From Myxococcota bacterium (GTDB taxonomy: Bacteria; Myxococcota_A; UBA9160; PR03): a stretch of DNA of 40,754 nt. A model generated the notes under the pieces. That model saw nothing but the letters and a program-made list of their open reading frames with translations, was not told the origin of the DNA and searched no databases. This document shows positions 36,477 to 40,754 of the stretch, piece after piece; the stretch's first letter is position 1; every line of letters begins with the position of its first letter. Both the position numbers and the translations under genes were made by a program. Location of the stretch: contig JANQRO010000185.1 in the NCBI GenBank assembly GCA_028284525.1, forward strand, positions 1 through 40,754. Direction: 5' to 3'.

Positions 36477-37874
36477 CTACCCGCCCGTGTCGCGGGGGAG
36501 GTAGCGGTCGAGGGCCTTGTGGAAGTTCACGATGCGGATTTCCTGCTTGCTCAGGGTGACGTGCTCGAGATCGCCGGCGGCGAGCCCGGCCTGCACTTCC
36601 GGCAGAAAATCCGTGTCCTGGTCGACGACCTCGCCGAGGCTCACCTCGCCCTCGGCGTAGTCTTCGTGCTGGGCGCGTCGCGCTCGTCGTTCCTCCGGAT
36701 CCCCGATCAGCTCGATCAGCAGGAGGTCGATCGTGCACTGGCCGGGGTCGGTGGCGTGGGGCCGGAAGCGCAGGAACATGTTGAGCCCGGCGTAGCAGTT
36801 CATCACCACGTTCGGGAAGAGATGGAACTGGTGGTTGTCGAGGAACTGCTCCTCGCGCAGACCCGAGAGGTCGAAGCCCTTGTCTTCGAGCCCCTTCCGC
36901 GCCATCTCCAGGAAGACGTCGCGGACGCTCGACCCGCCCGGGAGCACGAGCTCCCCGGCGCCGTTGGTGAACTTCCGCCGCAACGCGCCGGCGGTCTCCT
37001 CTCCCGCCGAGCGGTGGTCGCGACTCCGCACCCCGACGCCCTGGGCCATCATCGCGATGAAGGCCTCGAGACGTTCGATCTCGCCCACCCGGTCGCCGAG
37101 ACGTTCGCTCGACACCGCCGTCGGCACGATCATCCAGCTGTGACGCCCGAGGCCCTCGAAGTAGGTGTTGACGTCGTCGAGGGTGGAGAGCAACTCGGGG
37201 TGCACCGCGTGGACGTGGTACATCTCGACAAAGGCCTCGACGAGGACCTTCCAGTTCGCCGAACACGGCATCGAGACGTCGAGGGTGGTGACCGCCTCCT
37301 CGAAGCGGTAGGGCGCGAGGAGCGCGGGCACCTCTCCGAGGAAGGCGTCCAGGCTCTCGGGCGGGTGTGCGTCGGGATAGAGGAAGACGAAGCCCGCGCA
37401 GGATCCGACGGCGACCTCCGAGAGCCCGTAGGCCGCGTCGTCGAGGGGGCAGAAGGTGTCGCGATCGGTCACCTCGCGCAGCCGACCGTCGAGATCGTAG
37501 GACCAGCGGTGATAGGGGCAGGTCACGCGTCGGCCGGTGTTGCCCCGTCCGCTACAGAGCCGGGTGCCCCGGTGGCGGCAGCTGTTGTGGAAGGCCCGGA
37601 TCGCCCCGTCACCGCCTCGGAGCACGAGAAAAGAGCGCTTGCCCAGGTCGTAGACCAGGTAGTCCCCGGCTTCGGGGACCTGGCTCTCGCGACACACCAG
37701 ATGCCAGGTACGCGACCACAGGAGCTCGAACTCTCGCTCGAGAAAGCCGGAGTCCGTGTATCGGCTGGTGGGGACCCGCGTGTCCACAGGGTCGAGCGGA
37801 GTATCGCGCGGCGTCTTGGCGCCGCGGGGCGGGGTGTACCAATCCCGCGTCGTGACGGGGTCGTTCTCGGACAT
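36477..37874 (-). CDS. Rieske non-heme iron oxygenase alpha subunit
   Basis: CRHRGTRLCSGRGNTGRRVTCPYHRWSYDLDG; mononuclear iron motif VEAFVEMYHVHAVHPE. ATG 37874. Confidence 0.93.
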   Translation of the reverse strand: MSENDPVTTRDWYTPPRGAKTPRDTPLDPVDTRVPTSRYTDSGFLEREFELLWSRTWHLVCRESQVPEAGDYLVYDLGKRSFLVLRGGDGAIRAFHNSCRHRGTRLCSGRGNTGRRVTCPYHRWSYDLDGRLREVTDRDTFCPLDDAAYGLSEVAVGSCAGFVFLYPDAHPPESLDAFLGEVPALLAPYRFEEAVTTLDVSMPCSANWKVLVEAFVEMYHVHAVHPELLSTLDDVNTYFEGLGRHSWMIVPTAVSSERLGDRVGEIERLEAFIAMMAQGVGVRSRDHRSAGEETAGALRRKFTNGAGELVLPGGSSVRDVFLEMARKGLEDKGFDLSGLREEQFLDNHQFHLFPNVVMNCYAGLNMFLRFRPHATDPGQCTIDLLLIELIGDPEERRARRAQHEDYAEGEVSLGEVVDQDTDFLPEVQAGLAAGDLEHVTLSKQEIRIVNFHKALDRYLPRDTGG

Positions 37875-38190
37875 GTCTTCCGACGGAGTGTCGGCTCCAC
37901 CACCGGAGCCGGTGTCCACCGGACGATATCCCGCGCCCCCGACGAAACCAACATCGAGAGCCAACCCCTCCTTCGCGGTGCCCAGGGGACCACTGCACGG
38001 CGACTGCCGCTCGGATGCAGGTCGGTTGCGGGGGCCACGCGGGTTGCTCGGGCGTGATCTCCCCGGCGCGCACATCGTTCGACGCCCCGCGTCGTCTCGC
38101 GTAGCCTGCCCGTGGCTCTTTCGCGTTCGTGCCGAGGTCTCCCCGTTGTCGAAGCGGTCCGCAACGAAGACACCGACTCCCTGGATCCGC

Positions 38191-39099
38191 GTGGCCGACC
38201 TTCCGCGTGTGGCTGCGTTGGGAGTGGGGGGCGTCGCCGCGGTGCTCACCCCGCGGCGTTTCGATCCGGCGGTCGCCGAGATGCTGACCCGGCTCCACCA
38301 GGTGGCGGCGCCACGCACAGCCGAGCGTGTCTACGCGCGAATGCGCGCGACGCTTCCCGCGCTCCCCGACCAGGAGGCGCGCGAAGCGACGCGGGCGTGG
38401 ACGCGGATGCGTCTCGAAGACACCTGGGGTCGCTTGCGCGGGCTCCGCCGCCGCGCCTGGCACCCCGAGATCGAAGTCGAGGGCATCGACTCCGTCCGCG
38501 CGGCACGCCGTGCGGGACGCGGTGTCGTTCTCTGGGGCATGCGTTTCGCCAGCGCCACGGCGATCAAACAGGGCTTCGACCAAGAGGGGCTCCCCTTGGT
38601 CCACGTGAGCCGGGTCGACCACGGCGCGCCGTCGACGAGCGCGCTCGGGCTGCGGACGGCGTCGTGGTTCTGCCGGGCGGAGAATCCCTATCTCGCCGAT
38701 CGCGTGCAGATTCCCCTGGACGGCTCGCCGCGCTACCTGATGCGTCTTCGTCACCACCTCCGCCGCGGGGCCTGTGTGTCGATCTTTGGCGAGCACGAGG
38801 GGGTCCAGAACGTCGAGGCCAAGGTCCTGGGCACCCCCCGCTTCTTCGCGCCGGGGGCGCCCTCCCTCGCCTGGCTCGAGGACGCCGCGCTGTTCAGCGT
38901 CTACGCCCTCCGGACCGGCCCCTACCGCTACCGCGTGGTCGTCGACCCGGAGATCCCCGTGCGCCGCAAGCAACCGCGCAAGGCGTTCGTCGAAGACGCC
39001 GTCGGCGAGTTCGCCGGTCGTCTCGAGCGTCTCATCGTCGCGCACCCGGCGGACTGGCAGGGCTGGCTCTACCACCGCTTCGAGGGCGACCCGCCGTGA
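38191..39099 (+). CDS. LpxL/HtrB-like lysophospholipid acyltransferase family protein, motif-degenerate
   Basis: Overall LpxL-like pattern: GVVLWGMRFASATA..., VSIFGEHEG...GTPRFFAPGAPSLAWLEDAALFSVYALRTGPYRYRVVV, HPADWQGWLYHRFEGDPP. Start uncertain (GTG 38191 proposed). Confidence 0.6.
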   Translation: MADLPRVAALGVGGVAAVLTPRRFDPAVAEMLTRLHQVAAPRTAERVYARMRATLPALPDQEAREATRAWTRMRLEDTWGRLRGLRRRAWHPEIEVEGIDSVRAARRAGRGVVLWGMRFASATAIKQGFDQEGLPLVHVSRVDHGAPSTSALGLRTASWFCRAENPYLADRVQIPLDGSPRYLMRLRHHLRRGACVSIFGEHEGVQNVEAKVLGTPRFFAPGAPSLAWLEDAALFSVYALRTGPYRYRVVVDPEIPVRRKQPRKAFVEDAVGEFAGRLERLIVAHPADWQGWLYHRFEGDPP

Positions 39100-39965
39100 G
39101 CGCCGGACACTGGGATCGCGTCGCGATGCGCTTTGCGGGACGGCGCCACTACCTCGACGGCTTTCTCTCGGAGATGAAGCGCCGGGCCTATCTCGAGCTC
39201 TTCGAGCGCTGGGCGGGGTCGAGCCCCAGACGTGTGCTGAAGACCGACCTGTTCGAGGAGGCGACCGACGCCGGCGTGCTGCTCGACGCGTTGGCGGAAC
39301 ACGGTGCCCAGGTGTACGGGATGGACGTCTCGCCGACCTGTGCTCGGCAGGCCGCCGCGCGGATCGAGGACGCCCGGGGGAAGGTGTTGGCGGGGGACGC
39401 CCGGCGGCTGCCCTTCGGGGCGGGAAGCTTCGACCTCGTGGTGTCGCCGTCGACGCTCGACCACTTTCCCGATCCCAACGACCTCGGGGTCAGCCTCCGG
39501 GAGATCGCCCGGGTCCTCGCTCCCGACGGACGGCTGATCATCACCCTCGACAACCGGCAGAACGTCACCGACTGGATGCTGCGCCTGGCAAGACGACTCG
39601 GGCTCGTGCCCTACTTCCTCGGACGCTCCTACGCGGTGTCGGAACTCGAAGCCGAGCTGGAGCGGGTCGGTCTCGAAGTGAGCGACACCGCGGCGATCCT
39701 CCACAATCCCCGGCTCTTTGCGGTCGGCGCGGTGGCGCTCGCGCGGAGACTTCCCTTCCGCGGCGCCAACGCGATCGTCCGATCGACTCTCGAGTCGATG
39801 CAACGATTCGGGTCGACCCGTTGGCGCTTCCGAACAGGGAGCTTTGTCGCCGCCTGCGCCGTCCAACGCGCAGACGAGCGCACCGTGACCGGCCGGCGGC
39901 CGCTGCGCGCGGTGGGCCCCTCCGGGCCCTTGCGGGCCGGAGGGCCTGGGCGCGCCGGCCCCTAG
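39096..39965 (+). CDS. Class I SAM-dependent methyltransferase
   Basis: VYGMDVSPTCARQAAARI...LAGDARRLPFGAGSFDLVVSPSTLDHFPDP...REIARVLAPDGRLIITLDNR. GTGA overlap with the upstream gene. Confidence 0.9.
   Translation: MSAGHWDRVAMRFAGRRHYLDGFLSEMKRRAYLELFERWAGSSPRRVLKTDLFEEATDAGVLLDALAEHGAQVYGMDVSPTCARQAAARIEDARGKVLAGDARRLPFGAGSFDLVVSPSTLDHFPDPNDLGVSLREIARVLAPDGRLIITLDNRQNVTDWMLRLARRLGLVPYFLGRSYAVSELEAELERVGLEVSDTAAILHNPRLFAVGAVALARRLPFRGANAIVRSTLESMQRFGSTRWRFRTGSFVAACAVQRADERTVTGRRPLRAVGPSGPLRAGGPGRAGP
39914..39946. terminator. GC-rich imperfect stem-loop near the convergent 3' ends
   Basis: GGGCCCCTCCGGGCCC-TTGC-GGGCCGGAGGGCC; lies within the methyltransferase 3' end and just downstream of the ketosynthase stop on the minus strand. 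Confidence 0.45.
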
Positions 39966-40754
39966 TCGCGCGTCACCACCAGCGACGAGTTCTGCCCGCC
40001 GAAGCCGAAGGCGTTCACCTGCAGCGTGTCGAGCCGGCCCGGTGCGGGCTCCTTGATCACGGCGTGGAGCGCGTCGACCTCGGGCATCAGATCGGCGTCG
40101 TCGTAGGTGCCAGCGGTGGGCATGAGCGCGTTCTCGTGCATGCTGTAGAGCCCCACCAGGAGACCGAGGGCGCCGGCGGGGCCGTGGGGGTGGCCGAAGT
40201 TGCCCTTCGGCGACATCACCCGCATCGGCGTCTCGCGCCCGCCGTAGATCCGGTTGAGCGCGGCGAGCTCGGCGATGTCGCCCACCGGGGTGCCGGTGCC
40301 GTGGGCCACCACGGCGTCGACGGCGTCGGCGCCGCCCGGGAGCGCCGCGCTCTGGAGAGCCATCTCCATCACCCGCTGCTCCCAGCGGCCTTCGGGCTCG
40401 GGGGAGGAGGGGTGGTAGCCGTCGGCGAGGGTCGCGTAGCCGCGCAGCCGGCCGTAGACCGTGGCGCCCCGCGCCCGCGCGCGCTCGGCGCGCTCGAGGA
40501 CGAACATCCCGGCACCCTCGCCCAGCATCACCCCGAAGCGTTCGGCGTTGAAGGGGCGACAGGTCTTGTAGGGATCGGGCTGCGGCGTGAACATCTTGTT
40601 GTTGCGGGCGCCGAAGAAGACCAGCGGGCTGATCGCGCAGTCGGTGCCGCCGGTGATCGCGACGTCGATCTCCCCCGACTCGATCATCCGCGCGGCGATC
40701 CCCATGGCGTCGTGGGAGGACGCGCAGGCGGTGGCGATGGCGAGCTGCGGGCCG
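39962..40754 (-). CDS. Beta-ketoacyl synthase (FabF/KAS II-like), N-terminus outside window
   Basis: Reading past the track start to the window edge gives GPQLAIATACASSHDAMG (active-site Cys), plus VAHGTGT and SPKGNFGHPHGPAG (active-site His). Confidence 0.93.
   Translation of the reverse strand, partial: GPQLAIATACASSHDAMGIAARMIESGEIDVAITGGTDCAISPLVFFGARNNKMFTPQPDPYKTCRPFNAERFGVMLGEGAGMFVLERAERARARGATVYGRLRGYATLADGYHPSSPEPEGRWEQRVMEMALQSAALPGGADAVDAVVAHGTGTPVGDIAELAALNRIYGGRETPMRVMSPKGNFGHPHGPAGALGLLVGLYSMHENALMPTAGTYDDADLMPEVDALHAVIKEPAPGRLDTLQVNAFGFGGQNSSLVVTRD

Noticed and set aside
37609-39075. 488-aa minus-strand ORF
   Set aside because: Antisense to the LpxL-like gene, then out of frame with the Rieske oxygenase; no motif.
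1-40754. CRISPR array, toxin-antitoxin, phage-defence or transposon signatures
   Set aside because: No regularly spaced repeats, no transposase/integrase or Cas/defence domains among the readable proteins. The oxygenase cluster is better explained as metabolism.

Overview
High-GC bacterial chromosomal window with about 35 supportable protein genes. It is rich in oxygenases and small-molecule metabolism genes. I saw no rRNA, tRNA, CRISPR array, transposase, integrase or phage gene. From left to right: a truncated AraC-like regulator (minus strand, missed by the ORF track), a secreted MBL-fold hydrolase, a tandem universal stress protein (USP), MoaA, an RpoD-family sigma factor, a LysR (NhaR-like) regulator, and a MarR regulator divergent from a putative operon (P450, Rieske ferredoxin, 4-hydroxyacetophenone-monooxygenase-like BVMO, SDR, NTF2-like). 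Next come an ATP-grasp/alpha-E/transglutaminase operon, a second tandem USP, a cytochrome c, a beta-propeller-like protein with a PEP-CTERM-like tail, GST and LLM-flavoenzyme operons, an acyl-CoA-dehydrogenase-fold monooxygenase, an LLM oxidoreductase, two tail-to-tail crotonase-fold proteins, an alpha/beta hydrolase and a PhyH-like dioxygenase. The right end carries a large AAA-ATPase with a C-terminal class III cyclase-homology domain, a second BVMO, a YbaK-like protein, a di-domain cytochrome c, a Rieske oxygenase alpha subunit, an LpxL-like protein coupled to a methyltransferase, and a truncated ketosynthase. The most interesting leads are: the P450/Rieske/BVMO/SDR operon with paired palindromes in its control region; the AAA/cyclase protein with altered catalytic residues; two crotonase paralogs that lack a catalytic glutamate; an LpxL-like protein without the H-x4-D/E motif; and a palindrome with LysR-box geometry overlapping a likely Shine-Dalgarno. 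No single previously undescribed system is proven by the sequence alone.
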